From positions 2,343,388 through 2,407,387 of the forward strand of contig NW_004624779.1 of the NCBI RefSeq assembly GCF_000247695.1: DNA of 64,000 nucleotides. Reading direction: 5' to 3'. Source of the DNA: Heterocephalus glaber (lineage: Eukaryota > Chordata > Mammalia > Rodentia > Bathyergidae). Position 1 is the first letter of the stretch; each line of letters begins with the position of its first letter. The position numbers and the translations under genes are program-made. Of this stretch, positions 10,461-23,581 are shown in pieces. The notes beneath the pieces were generated by a model, which worked only from the letters and a program-made list of their open reading frames with translations, searched no databases and was not told the origin of the DNA.

Positions 10461-12884
10461 CAGCTTCATTCATTTGGGATAATTATCACTCATATATCTA
10501 TACAAGTAACACTTGTATTGTGGTGTTTTTACTGCAACAGTGATTTCTAATTTTTATATAACGGTATCTGGCAATTTTCCTCGGCTTTGTGGTCTGTGAA
10601 CAGAAAGAATGATCATGGCTGACTACATTCCATTCTTGTTATCTGCTTCCCTCTTGGGATGTGTTTTGTCATTGCTTCACATTACTCCCTAAACTAGAAC
10701 TACATTATGTCTTTTGTTTAAATTCCACAAAAGTGACACATGGCCAGTGACCTGCCAGGCAGATATGGGCTACAGTAGAGATTTAAGAGAGGGGATAAAA
10801 TTTAAGAATTTGTACTTTCTCTAATTTTTTTCTCCCTTATTTGTGGCCTGAAATCTGCAAATGTAGCTTTGCTGATGTCTGCTCTCCAGGGTTGCCTTCT
10901 ACGGAGAAAGACCAAATTCCGTCAATAGTTCAGCTTGGTCCTAGGAATCACAGAGGATCAACTTTTAACACAATCATTGCCATAGAAATTAAAATTTAAA
11001 AGGATAAATCCAAATAATAAAATTGTACTGGAAAACTCTAGTAATAAAACACTTATTGTCTTTTGTTTTCCCTCAGTAGAGTCTGGTAAAATGGAAAGCC
11101 TCTAGATTGGTATATGTTAAGCCTGATCCATCTCACAAGTCATTTGTGAAAAGTGTTTATAATTTAAAATGAGTTTTCCCATAGATATTAGCCATATGAT
11201 AATTTTAGCATAGTATAATATTCTGAATAAAAAATACACTTAAACTAATGGTATAAAGAATCATTATTTAAAACCATATGAATAAGTAAAATTTAATTTT
11301 TGTTGCATAATATATAATTGATCTACTGTGAGTTGGAACATTTATTTGGTTTTATAGTTTTCAGTATCATCTGAGTAAAAAAATACATATAATATATATA
11401 TATAATTACATGAATTATACTTGAACTGTCTTTAAAGAAAATAGACATTCATTTTCCTCAGAGTATTTCTTGTGATTTTAGCTAATATCAGCTATTTAGA
11501 AATATCCTATTTATGGTTATTAAATGTTTAAGGAATTGTTCATATTTCTAAAGGGTTACATTTTAATAAGAAATGTGTTTGGGAGAGAAATCACAGAAAA
11601 TCTGAAAGGTTTAAAAAATACTTAGAAAGCTATACTTTCTTTTTAAAATTGGACAAGCAGTTATTTAAATAAGATGGGAGGCCTAGGGGTGCAGTGAACA
11701 TTTTTAATTGCATATTTAATTAGAAATATGCTGGAGAGGTAGTGTTTAGCTGAAGCTCATGGGCCTTGGAAAAACATTTTCTTCTAACCAATTTTTTTTT
11801 TTTTACCTTTTCAAAAAACTATGTTGAGCTGAAGAGAAATTAATTTTGTTGCTATTCATTATGAAAGGATTAGAACCTTTTATTTTTTCACATGGAAAAC
11901 AAGTTGACAGGTTTATTTTAAAGAATTTCTCTTTTAATTATCCTTGAAATTTATTTAGCACCTGAACATTTGGTTGCTTGACAGTTCAGATGAAATTAAA
12001 TAGCATCTACATTATATAAAATCTAATGTCTTTTATATGTTTATCATTCAACCCAGAGCTTCAATGTCTGAATGGTTACTTCCAAAAAGAGTTTAAGAAT
12101 TAGGGATATGGTATGAAGTTCATAAAAAATAAAATAAAATGTATTTTAAGTGAGGGAGCTATACTCTGGTTAATAGCAATAATTAGTAAAGATTCATGTG
12201 TATATATCATACTGTAGTTAAGAGAAAAGTTTTGTCCTATGGCATAATATGCTTAAGACATAGGCTGTGTAAACAGTGAAAAAGGAAGGTTGAGTTTTGG
12301 CGGCTGGAAAATACCCATGTCATAAACGCAGGAAAAATAAGACTATTTAAATGGTGAGCAGGAAAAGCTGAAATAGAGACCATCTCCTGACTGCAGAGTA
12401 ATTTTACTGTCACAGCATTTTCTATCCTGGGAAGAGTAAGGTGAGAGCATAAAACTGCTCATGGGGGTTGAGAGCATTTCTTTCCATATATTCTTTGTGG
12501 TATCCTGGTATTTATTCATTCACTAAGACACCCAGGCATATCAAGTAGTATCATGATGGTCTTTCAGGCAGAGTCTGTCTCTTCAGATGCATTTCTCATC
12601 GTCAACCAACAGAGAGGATGCTGTTTGGATGAGAAGACAGAGTGTGTTTGTATCATTATTGGCATTCCCGTCTCTAGAAATGATAAATGTGCTCCCAGAG
12701 GGTAAAGTGAAGTACCTGGATTTAGGAAGCATCAGGAAGGAAATTCAGAAGTAGAAGACACAGCTCTGGCACAGTTTAAAAACTTAACTCATTTCCAGGA
12801 ATTTGAATAATAACAAGAATACGTCTGTGTTGCTGTGAATGTGCTTTTGGGAGGGGCATTGTTTACAAAGAATAATATATCTAT
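10461..12884. other. No gene; possible conserved block
   Basis: 2.4 kb without a repeat I recognise. 11440-12060 is free of simple repeats and rich in TAATTA/ATTTAAT-type motifs, and might be noncoding conserved sequence. No splice-flanked frame was found. Confidence 0.35.
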
Positions 12885-13260
12885 TATTTATTGTCACCAA
12901 CTTACCACAATTTTGGAGCTTAAAACATATTTATCAGCTCATAATTTTGCAGATCAGAAGTCTAGGCATGGTGAGTCTTTGGATTCTCTACCTAGAGTCT
13001 CTCAAAAGTATAATAAAACTGTCAGTTAAATGACATTCTCATCTAGATCTTGAGCCCTTCTTCCAAGCTTATATATAGGACAGAATTGAATCCCCCCTAA
13101 GTGTAGGTCTGAAGTCACAATCTTTTTGTATAGATTTCTCCATTTTTATTCTAGCAGTAGAGGATTTCCTTTCTGTGTTTAGTCTGTCTTCAAGAAGGGC
13201 CACATTCCTTTTACGTGCTCAGTTAAATCAGACCCACATAAGATAACTCTTTTTCTTAAA
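12885..13260 (-). mobile_element. MLT1-type LTR, partial
   Basis: Plus strand gives 'caacttaccacaattttggagcttaaaac', 'ttatcagctcataattttgcagatcagaagtctaggcatgg' and later 'gaagggccacattcc', the order expected for an antisense MLT1 LTR. Diverged by many small changes. The two overlapping plus-strand frames at 12835-13033 come from this repeat. Confidence 0.55.
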
Positions 13261-14539
13261 ATTAAGACTGATATACCCTGAAAAAAAAGAGTGGGATGCA
13301 TCATATTCTTACTCCTGAAGATTTTGATGACCATGTATATGACATGAGCAAAAATCTTGAAAGATATTTAGAATTCTATCAACTACAGCTGAGTCCGGCA
13401 CAGGAAGTTTTTATTCTTGTTAGTCAGAAGATGGTGGACATCATCAGATTGTTGAGCAGTATTCATTAGGAGCCAGACTTGAAGACAAGGGCCCAGCCAT
13501 AGCAGGCATTTTGAACTTAAAAGGCTAAATCTATGCCTAAATATACATGCTTTGTTCTAAGATAGAAGTAGGACTAGAAAAGCTGTGTTCATAATTAGGT
13601 AAAAGATTTTACAGTCATGAGTAGGGGAGTGTTAGTGGAAGCTATAGTAGTGAAAGATTTCAGTGAACATAAGTAAGGACAGAGACTACTATAATTTTAA
13701 GAAATAAGATTTAGGAGGCCATATCTTTCGGGTATGGAAGGAAGGGCCAGTCAAAGAAACAGAAAGGAAAAAAACAACAACTAGAATTAGACCAAAGAAA
13801 ACAGTCTAAAGGAAGAAAAAAGGTAAGACTTATCTGTCAGGAAGTAGTCCCAAATATCAGATTCTGAGAAAAGTTAATAGATGGAGACAGCCAAACACTT
13901 GTTTCAATTAGAAAAAACATCAAAATATGCACTAGTTCATTCAAGTATTGTTTATTAAAGCATGGCTAGGATTTCCTAAAAGTGGTGGGGTTTAGAGTTA
14001 TAGGCAAAGATACCTGCTTTCTACATAGTTCTCATTTCCTCCGACCCCAATTCCCCAAAATAGGAACATGTTTGCTAGACCAAAATATGTGTGAAAATGT
14101 GCTTCTTTTAAAATTCTTGCTCAGTTTTTATCATGAAATGTTAACACTCCAATCTTGTAAACCAATGTTAAGCTTCTAATAACTATGGATAGCTTTGAAC
14201 AAATACATATTTTATGATTCCTCTATACGTTTCCTTTTTTGGTGGCATAAGTGTTATTTAGGCTACATACTCCATGAGTAAATGAACTGATAAGATCAAT
14301 TTAAGGTAACTGAAAGCATAAATCACTTAAGGTCATATCAACATACCAAATCTTAAAGCTATTCACACACACACACAACATACTGAAGTGTGTCAAATTT
14401 TGGTTACAATTCTGTGTGCAAAACCTAGTGTTATAATAGTAATTATAGTATTTGTAATAATAGTATTTAGAGAGAAATTAAAGAGCACTATTTATTTTTG
14501 AAAGATATTTTAATAGATACACATACTATTTGATTAGAT
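13261..14539. other. No gene recognised
   Basis: Unique sequence with a short (AC)n run at 14363-14377. No coding or repeat call can be supported. Confidence 0.4.
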
Positions 14540-14690
14540 TTTCACTGTTCCATTCAGAAAAAAGAAGCTATCATTACAACTTCCATTACACAGATAAAGA
14601 AATGAGACACAGGCTGATTAGGGAACTTAATTGATTGCACACAACAATTAAATAGGTGAGCCAATATTTAAACCATATTTTATTCATTAA
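14540..14690 (-). mobile_element. MIR SINE, old
   Basis: Antisense MIR core: 'ccattacacagataaagaaatgagacacaggctgattagggaactta' followed by 'ttgcacacaacaa' and 'aataggtgagccaatatttaaacc', paralleling the MIR series from 'ccattttacagatgaggaaactgaggca' to the 'agctgggattcgaacc' end. Confidence 0.65.
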
Positions 14691-17600
14691 ATGCTTTTTA
14701 GTGATTGATGCATATTAGTTAAAAGAAATCAGGTATTTTTATTTTCTGAGATTGCTTCTTTTGATCTTTTAGAAGGAACCTCTTAGATTAAATCTATAAC
14801 TAAGGCATGAAAATTAGAAAATGTTTGCTTATCACAATAATTCAATCATGTGTTTGTCTAAACATAGAGGGAATGTCAGCTACTCAAAGAGAAGAGAGTT
14901 GATATTGTCAGTTGCCCCTTGGTCACTGCTACATATATTCTTTCTGTTCCCTGCCCCCACCCCACCTAGTAGACTTGAAAGATTATCAAGGTAGGATTGA
15001 GAAAGATCTCTCTGTCTGCCAGGGTTGAGCACAAAAGCTATAGAAATCTGCCACACAATAACTTGCCTCCCGGTCTGTATTAAATACACAGTTACAGGGC
15101 CATATTCAGCAAATTTTTCCATTTCACAAAGCAGCCACTGAATCTACCCCAAGAAAATTTTAACTTGCTAAAAATCCAACTTAAGCACACACAGCCTGGT
15201 CATACCTGCAAGGTTGAAAAGCTCTTATTTTTCTCTTTAAAGCAAGGGACAAAAAGCAGGTAAAACTAAGTGTGCAAGCTTTAAAGTTTATTTTGGTGCT
15301 TTTTTTTTTTATTGTCACATGAAATAGCAAGTGTTGATTGAGCAATCTTTTGAAAAAATACAATCTGGTATAATTTTCTCTAAAAATTTGAAATCGTTAT
15401 TGTTATCACTTTCCCTTTGATAATAGCATAGATCAAATAAAGGAAAACCAAAGTAAACAGAAAATATTCCTGTCACCTAGAGTGTACATAAGGAACTTCA
15501 AAAGGGTAAAATGCTCATAAATTTCTGAAAAAGGAAAAAAATCGACAGGTCAAATATAACTAAAATAAGAAATTTATAAAAGTGTTATCACTGTTCTCAT
15601 TTTTCTAGTTTGTATTATCACGACTAGATTTTTATTGTTTTTCAATTCTTTCAGTTCAAGCTGAATGAGCAGCTTTCGATTTTCATTTGAAAATTTAAAG
15701 CCCTAAACTACTCAGTTTCTTATACGAACGCAAGACAGTTTTATATTCAAAATCTGTAATTTATGCATCCAACTTACTACAGGCAATACATTCTATTCTC
15801 TTTTCTAAACTTTCTGTCCTAAATTTAGCTTCAGAAAACTAGGTTTGTCAGTGATGTAGACTGTCCCAATAAACTTTAAAGTTGTACTTCTTTTAGTCAG
15901 CTTTGCCTAAGAGAAAAGCAGGTTCCAACTTCTTTCTTTTACCCACCTATGGGTTTCCACAAAGTCCTACTGCTTTCTAAATTGACACTATCATTATCCA
16001 TTGTATAGCCTTTGTCCTTCGATCCCCTACAGCCAGTTGTTCAGTGGGAAGTATTACTCGGTATTGTCTCAGAATCTCAAATCTATGAATACAACTGCTA
16101 AGTTAGCATGCTTGTATGTCTTTAAAAACAGATGAAAGCCTATGGGCCACTTTTATTTCCAAATCTACATATGGGGTTTACTAAGTGTAAGTCTAAAGTA
16201 GTGATTTCCAAAGGCAATTATCAGGGGATTCTATGTCTTGAATAATGGACAAAATGCAGCACTTTCAAAACTAGAATCAATTTTCACTTTACAGAGATAC
16301 AGATAAAATAAATTATTGGATGGCATCAAATGACACTTTATAAAAGATGCTAGATTATGTCTATGAGGAGAATAGTTATTATTTTATTATATGGAATTTG
16401 TTCATTATGTTCTTTCAATATCTATCATCTAATAAATATATCTGCAACTAAAATATCATTATAGAAATAAAAATGCATGCTGTGGTTTAACAAATAGGTA
16501 ATCATGATTAAAAACATATATAAAGCATCATGGAAATGAAGGCAAAGTGCAGTCTTTTGGAGTTCCTTTAACCTGAAAAGTTGCAATCCTACTGTTGTCA
16601 TATCTGTAGAGTTATCAGATCGCTGTGCTGTTACATTTTCCTACCACAAGTCAGAGTCCAGATACCTAACTGAACCTATAAGTTAATAAATTTGCAGAAA
16701 TAGGTACTGTAATTTTAGGTTAAATTAATTAGTTGCCACCTGTTTCTAAGCCAAGACAGACAAATGTACCACCAAAAAGCACATGCTGCTGCATGTGAGC
16801 TGGTGTAAATTTCTGACTGTATTGTCTGAAAAATCATGGTCAAGGGAGTTTTGTGATATTTCTGTGAGGGAGAATGACACAATCTGGATTAAGCCACTCC
16901 TTAGGTTTTGAAGGTTCAAAGAGCAAGCATTTTCTCCATTCAGAAGGTAAAGATAGTACAGCAAGTAAATCTTCAGTACCCTTTTGATCAGACAGTTTTA
17001 GAGGGAGTGGAAAGTCCACCTCTCAAATAAGAGAGATTGGATGCTATATTGACTATATTATCTTTAAAATGCTTTTTGAAGAAAAAGATTGCAGTAGTTG
17101 AGAAAAAAGAGAGTGAAACATAAAAGTGCCACTCATACATAATCTCTGTTTATGTTGCTTGTACATTAAAATCTGCACTGAATTGTCCAAAGAATAGCTT
17201 CCTATTAAATTTTAGTTCCAGGACATACAAGGCACTCTATAATAATAGCCAACTAAACCTCTCACATCAAGGCTTTTATCTTACTCTTTCTAGTTTTGTT
17301 AAAACTCTAATTAAATTAAAAAGCTGACATCACCTTTATGTTTTAAAGAAAGGAATACTTGAAATTCTCGATGCCAACAGCTTCAAAACTTTTCTTGTGT
17401 TATCCTGGTGATGTTCATGCATTCCTAATGATGGTAAAAATTATTGGTCAGTTATATGTGGAGGAAGAAAGTCTCTGGCTGGAAGATCTTTCCAGCAGAA
17501 GAGATTTAGTATCATTATTTCTGAAATATGACCTTCCCCAGCAGCATTTCTAATTAGAATCCCAAATTAGAACTAAAACACTCTGAAGAAGAGACTCATC

Positions 17601-18589
17601 ATTATGACTTACACTGTTCAGTGTAAAGAAATGCAAGCACTCATTGCAGAAAAACATGGCATGAAAAATCCTCAGATTGGAAAAAAGGAAGTCTTTTGAA
17701 TGTACCAGTTCCTCTTGTTAGTAAACAACAGTGGCAATATTTACAGACCATATGTGGCCCACTCAGTCATGCCTGGAAGAACATCCATCACCATCAGGTT
17801 TGCTGGCCTGCTTAGTGTCAAGAGAGTAAGTCTGCACAAAAGTCATCTGGAGAGACAGGACGTATGCTTAATACATTCCACATTGCCGAATAGCTTCTCT
17901 GAGTAGCTGTTTTTAAGTGAAAATGAAGGACACATCACTGAATTAATTATTTACATGTACATATCGTATTTTATAAATTGGCATTCCTTGACAGTGTGCA
18001 TTTGAAAAGAGATGAATATTAGTAGCCAGAATGACATCACACAAACTGTTCTTTGGAATTCGCAATTTACAAACTCTCTCAATATGATCCCATAGAACTG
18101 TGGAGTCTGTTTTTAAAATTTTCTTTCAAATACTTTTCCTTTTTTAATGTTGCCAACTTCTTAAATTTCCATTAATTCCAAACCTCTTTTAAAAAAACCA
18201 TGGCAATATACTATTTTCATTTTAGCATTTTAGCAATGTTCCTATTATGTATTTACAGCTGACAGAAAAAAATCTGTCATAAAAACAGACTAAATGAAAT
18301 GAGAGGACAAACCTAGGGTTTTCTTTGGAGAGGAGGAATTTTGAGCACTTGCTTGAATGTGGGAGTAGTTGAGTGGCTGGACCTCATTATGATTGTCTGT
18401 AGTATAGGGCCATGACTGCTTCCAGCTGGGGCAGCGTCCAGGGCTTCATTTTCAGCACATTGCTACACTATGCTCATTCTTTAGAGGCAGGGATTTATGT
18501 CCCTCATGCCACGCTCTTTGGATTCACATATAGCTTTATTTTCAAAATAAGAAAAATGTATTCAATTACTGATAGGGTTACCAGATAAC
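14691..18589. other. No gene recognised
   Basis: 3.9 kb of mostly unique AT-rich DNA. Frames at 14880-15122, 15181-15363, 16746-16964, 17359-17553 and 17700-17906 lack recognisable domains, splice context or repeat origin and are best taken as chance. 15600-15780 is a repeat-free block of mixed composition. Confidence 0.4.
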
Positions 18590-18790
18590 AATAACTTAGC
18601 ACTTACCATACCTTTCTGTATTTACTCAGCAAATATTCACAATTCTATATTGTAAATATTATTGTTGCTCCCGTTTTTCAGATAAGAGAACTGAGCTATA
18701 AATGAGGTTAAAAAAATTTTACCAAAGTTCATGGAGCCTGTAAGAGGTTGGAATTTAAGCTGTCTGTTCAGTAACTTAAATCCACTGAGA
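18590..18790 (-). mobile_element. MIR SINE, old
   Basis: Antisense MIR: 'cttagcacttaccatacctttctgtatttactcagc', 'attattgttgctcccgtttttcagataagagaactgagc', 'aaagttcatggagcctgtaagaggttggaatttaagctgtctg'. Order and spacing agree with MIR. Confidence 0.6.
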
Positions 18791-19059
18791 GCAATCAAAT
18801 AACATCTTCCTTGTCCACCCCCCTTTACCCATACCTATCTTCCTGCCTTTATTTCAGGACACTTCCTTTTTCCTCATAACTAGAAAACAAATTCACTCTG
18901 GGTGCTGTTCCTGAGCTACTAAGGGGTGGAGCTCTTGTTGTTACTCAAACATTGCTGTGTGGAAGCAACTCTGCTGGACACAGATTGCCAGTACTTATAG
19001 CACAACTCTTGTCCTCTTTGAAGAAACTCTTGTGTATCACAGATCCTCCACTTTCTCTA
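18791..19059. other. No gene recognised
   Basis: Short unique stretch. A 76-codon frame (18957-19187) runs from here into the MER5A relic and has no recognisable product. Confidence 0.4.
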
Positions 19060-19225
19060 CCACATATCAGAACCATATGGAAAGCTTTCAAATATTTCTG
19101 GTCCTGAAACAAAATCCAAAATATTTAAATCTGAATCTCTTGCGTGAGGTCTTGGCATTAGTAATATTTTTTAAAGATTCCTGCTGATGTCATGTGTAGT
19201 CAATTTTGCAAACCACTAGCTTTCC
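19060..19225 (+). mobile_element. MER5A-like hAT transposon relic
   Basis: Contains 'aatctgaatctcttgcgtgaggtcttggcattagtaatattttttaaagattcctgctgatgtc' and ends 'caaaccac', following the MER5A order 'gggtggggcccagcaatctg...taacaagccctccaggtgattctgatg...gagaaccactg'. A non-autonomous DNA transposon remnant, heavily mutated. Confidence 0.45.
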
Positions 19226-20459
19226 ATCTAGAGTAAGGCAGACAATAAAATGCTCTTACAGGAAAAGTATATAGGCACAAAATGGAATATGAGCTATAAA
19301 AGGTAGAAAGGAGAGTGGTGAAAGATGATAATGGGTTTGGGATGAATGTCAAAGAGAAGCATCAATTAAACTAACACTGAAATAATGAAGAAAATTGAAT
19401 ACGATGAAGTCACTCTAAATGTTCCTGGAAAGGGCAGCATGTGGACGGCGGGGGTCTAGTGTGTTCCAAACCAGACAAGGACATTGTCACTGGAGTAGAC
19501 TTCATGAAATATTGGCCCTGTGAAATGGATGCATCTGGAGAAGTATTTATATTTATTGTTACAGCCTTTGGTATACGGTGGGTGCCCAATATTTTTTTTT
19601 TTTGTAAAATGAAGTAAAGAGTATTCTGAACTTCACTATCCCTCTCTGATACTTTTAAGTAATTCTTTACTTTCCTATAAACTCTGGGGATAAATTTGTC
19701 CTTCTTCTTCCAAAAGAATGTGAGCTCAGTTGGGCTTACTTGGTATCCTGTGTGAAAAAATCTCCATGATTGCATTTCACTGGCTTCCTTCCCAGTGAGC
19801 AGGAAAGTGGTATCAGAATGGATCCCAGAAAGGTGACACAGCAGCTCAGAGCAGTCTGAACAGCTGCACAGCAAGTAAGTACACAGGGGCCAGGGATGGA
19901 AATTGGAGAACTTATGTGTGTTTTCAGTCTTAAGAGCCACTTCTGGGTATTATAGTCCATTCCTTTCACAAATCTTCTTGCTTGGTTCTGATATTGCAGC
20001 CAGTGCCCTATATCCTTACAAAAATGCCATTTTACACTAGAGGATAATAGTACTCCCAAGAATTTATAGTGTTGGCTAACTAGGCAATATTAAGTTACTT
20101 TTGATTGCCTTCTCTCCTTGACTACTATGGGACAGCAGGTGCCATCTCTTGAGAGCAGGGTCAAATTGCAGAAAAGACAGTTGGTATCTCATTATAGTCT
20201 AAATCTTTGATTATAAGGTTCAGCAAACAATGAGATCCTTCTTCATGTAGGGTATACTTTGGTTCATTGATAGATGAAAGAATCACTTAAAATGTAGTAC
20301 TGTAATTTTTATCCTAAAATATAGTTTGGTCTAGTTATTCTTGTTGTTCCATGAAATATATGTACATAAATATGTAGACTATATATAAATATATAGTATG
20401 CATATTCATATATATGAAGAGGAAGAAGAATTCAATAATTTATGAAAAAAATGTTGTAT
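19226..20459. other. No gene; longest chance frame
   Basis: Carries the longest open frame of the window, 176 codons on the minus strand (19410-19940), and an overlapping 107-codon frame (19736-20059). Neither shows a domain, hydrophobic segment or family I recognise, and the longer one runs through a poly-Lys stretch encoded by an oligo-A run. The part at 19395-19620 may be L2 debris. I treat both frames as non-coding. Confidence 0.35.
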
Positions 20460-20683
20460 CCTGATTATTGAATCCCAGGTCTTCACACTGAGCTAGATCC
20501 CCAGTCCGTTTATATATATATACACACATATATATATATATATATACACATATATATATGTATATATTTTAATTTGTAATTTTTTAAAAGTTTTGATACA
20601 GCATAGGCGGGGCTCAAATTTGAGATGCTCCTATCTCAACCTTCCAGAAAGCTGGGATTATAGTCATGTACTACATCCCTAGT
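20460..20683 (-). mobile_element. Composite B1-ID SINE, interrupted
   Basis: Read on the minus strand, a B1-like 7SL-derived part (20683 to about 20590, with 'gctgggattatagtcatg' antisense landmark) comes first. An AT microsatellite follows, then a shortened ID part (20507 to 20460, 'ggactggggatctagctcagtg' then 'aagacctgggattcaataat'). The ID part lacks the roughly 20 bases between A-box and 'aaggacc', the same deletion as in the composite at 23426-23895. This fits a dimeric B1-ID family rather than two chance neighbours. Confidence 0.55.
20510..20567. repeat. (TA)n/(CA)n microsatellite
   Basis: Alternating TA with two short ACACA interruptions, sitting between the ID and B1 halves of the composite SINE, probably expanded from its A/T-rich linker. 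Confidence 0.9.
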
Positions 20684-22073
20684 GTAAAGTATTTTTGATT
20701 ATCTAAATGATTCCTAGATTATTAAACTGAAAAGAATCAAGCATTAAGTCTGGAGAGCAAATGAAGAACTGACACCAAGTTTTATAAATTCCCCAGAGGG
20801 TTTTTGCCTTGGGTTTTCAGACGCCCAGGTCAGGGTGGCTCGATCCTTTCTTTCCTTCCTTCTCACTAGCTTGGCTCTCAAGCCAGCATTTGGGGCCAGG
20901 CCAGACATTGCAGGATCTGGAGGTGGAGCTTTACTGGACATGAAGCCTGTCACTGATGGTGTGATATATTAGAACTGGGTTCCATCAAAATGGACAGTAT
21001 CTTCATGGTGAAGGTGCTTTAGATCATTGTCAGCTCCATCTCTGATGTTTTTGAAAAGCCCCACCAAAGAGACATATGAAAGCTCCTCTATTAGATTGAA
21101 TCATGAGAAATTCCACTTACTTTAGCCCCCAAAATAAAAAAGCAAAAATCAGTTTTGTAAGTTTCAATCTAAAAATAACAAAGGATGGAAATACAGGGTT
21201 CTAGACATTTTCTTCTAGGTTTTTGAGTCCCCGCCCACCACTATTCACAGAAAGGAGCTTCCAAACAGAGGCATAAAGATGAAATATTTGGCCAGGTTTT
21301 CTCAGAGTGCAATATGGATCTTGGGATCCTGATGATGTTAGGAATCCAGAATTGACTTGTTAATCACAAACCCCACACTTTTTTTCTTTACTCGTGTATT
21401 AATATTTGTAAGTCTCAGTTAGTGGTCCTGGTCAAATTAGGGCAGGAAACTAAAAAAAAACCAGGAAGCTTCTGAGGCAATAAGGCAAAGGGCTGCAGGT
21501 CACAAGGGTGCAGGTGAGTGACCCCTGCAGGTTGTCACTGCCCTCTGGATGGTCCTAGGAGCTCTTCCAGCTCATGAGAGAAAAGACTCATTCCCTTTGC
21601 AAAGGTCTATCCTTCACATGCATGCAGTAAATAATGCTCAAAGAATAATTGCATCTGTGTTCACACTTAGAATACCAGTGCTTTTAGAGCAGTCTCTTAG
21701 CTCAGAATGGAGATTAATATGTACTTATTCAATTCTTTCAGTGACCCTTTGAGACTGTTAGTGACTTTGTTTTAGCAATAAAATAATAAGTCAAGATGAA
21801 GTTGGCTGAAAATGCAGACTAAAGCCATAACTGTCTGATCCTAACCTGAGAGAGCTCTGTTTTTGCCACCCTCGTATTTCTAGAACAGTATCTGGAAACA
21901 GGAGACCCTTGATGTTCATTTATCAAAGTCACTCTGATAGCCATAATTATTTTTTAAATAACTTATGTTTGAACATTATACAAGTGAGTCAGATGTAGCA
22001 AGCTCAGTATATCTCATTCATATGCAGGAAAGACAGTCTTCACTCCCTTTACCACATGCAAACCTGTTTTCTT
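20684..22073. other. No gene; GC-richer patches
   Basis: 20740-21100 and 21440-21600 are less AT-rich than their surroundings. The latter holds an imperfect hairpin built on ctgcagg motifs (about 21493-21531). No repeat family or coding exon recognised; the 69-codon minus frame at 20744-20953 is unfamiliar. Confidence 0.35.
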
Positions 22074-22179
22074 TAGCAGATTTTCTTTTTTTGGATACTG
22101 AGAATCGAACTCAAGAGCTTGCACTTGCAAGTCAAGTGTGGAACCATTGAGCTACACCCTTGGCCTAGCAGATTTTCTT
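22074..22179 (-). mobile_element. ID-type SINE with perfect TSD
   Basis: tRNA-derived body at 22088-22165, minus strand, with A-box 'tagctcaatgg' and B-box 'gagttcgattc', ending in an oligo-A tail (T run on the plus strand). The 14-base direct repeat TAGCAGATTTTCTT at 22074-22087 and 22166-22179 is perfect. The body itself is somewhat diverged, so the unmutated duplication is notable. A chance 61-codon frame overlaps it. Confidence 0.9.
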
Positions 22180-23425
22180 AATATTTCTTTTTTTTGTTTG
22201 TTTAGAAAGTGAATGTTACTCTATTATTTAAAATTTCCTTTCACCATAATACAAGATCTTTGCTTATCCTTTTGTATTTTTATGCTTGTTATTTATATTT
22301 TGTGTTCATTTGTATTGAAAACTTTTTAAACCAGAAACTTTGTTTAACCAATTTCAAGGGCAAATATGTTAGTTGAAAAAAATGACATTTCAGGTCACAC
22401 AAAGCTAGTGTGTAAGGTCCCAATGGAAAAAAAATAAATAGTGTATCCTTTAATATACTGAAACTTGTTTTCCCACTCAGTGTATATCTAACTTTGGCAA
22501 ACAGATGCTACATTCTCCAGAAAAATGTTGATTCCAATCATCAACAGTGTTAAATAAATTACATTATTATGAACATCATGCATATTTCCTATGCAAAAAA
22601 AATTGGAAAAATTCAGAAGAAATATTAAGATATTATGTGCTCACAGAGCAAAATTTCAAAACCAGAAATAACAAGGCACTATTATCTCTTCACTGTTATG
22701 GTAATATCTCATCTCTGATTCAATTGTTTGTTTTTATATAAATTAAATAAGATGTCACTGGAGATCTAATTCTTGTTTATTTTCAGGCTGAAAGAGAAGA
22801 CAGAGATAATAAAAATTTTATTTAGCCAATATGAGTTGTCAGATAACAACTGTTTTTAAAACAATGCTTCTCCAGTTATGCAAATTTTCAACAGATGTTT
22901 GTTTTTTCTTAGCTCAGAAACAGTTTACTTTCACACATGGATAAAATTTGTAACTGTCACTAAAGGTATATATTTAAATGTATCAGGAAAACATTGGGTG
23001 GGAGCCAAAAATTTCATAGTGCAAACATTTAGAAAATGAATTTTTTGGTGCTGTGTTAGTAATATAGATTCTAATCTATGTGCATACATAGGTAAAAATA
23101 TAAATAAATTAGCCAGGGAGGAAAGTAGTTGAGAACAAAAGCAAACAGATATTTCTTCATCTTCTTGTTTTAAAATTACAAATATTTTATTATGATAGTA
23201 CATATGTACACAATATTTTAAAAAATTCTTAAATATCAAACTTTTCTAGGCAAAGATCACTAAATTTTAATAGGTTGCTTGTGACATTGAGATAAGAGTA
23301 GAAAAATATGCAGTTTCTAACACTGAAATCAGAGTTAGTGATATGTGATAGGAATATTATCCATATTTCAGTAACATCATTGAGTAACCTGGTTATTGAT
23401 AGCCTGGTCGATTCTACTGAATTTG
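22180..23425. other. No gene recognised
   Basis: AT-rich unique DNA. The 102-codon minus-strand frame (22931-23239) has no recognisable features. Confidence 0.4.
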
Positions 23426-23533
23426 ACTAAGATTCTTTCTTTCTTTCTTTCTTCTTTCTTTCTTTCTCCTCCCTTTCTCTTTCTCTTTTCTTTCTTTCTC
23501 TTTCTTTTTTTTCTTTTTTCTTTTTTTCTTTTT

Positions 23534-23581
<48 letters not shown>

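Noticed and set aside
19410..19940. Longest open frame of the window (176 codons, minus strand)
   Set aside because: No recognisable family, contains a poly-Lys run from an oligo-A stretch, overlaps another frame of 107 codons on the same strand, and no splice or promoter context is seen.
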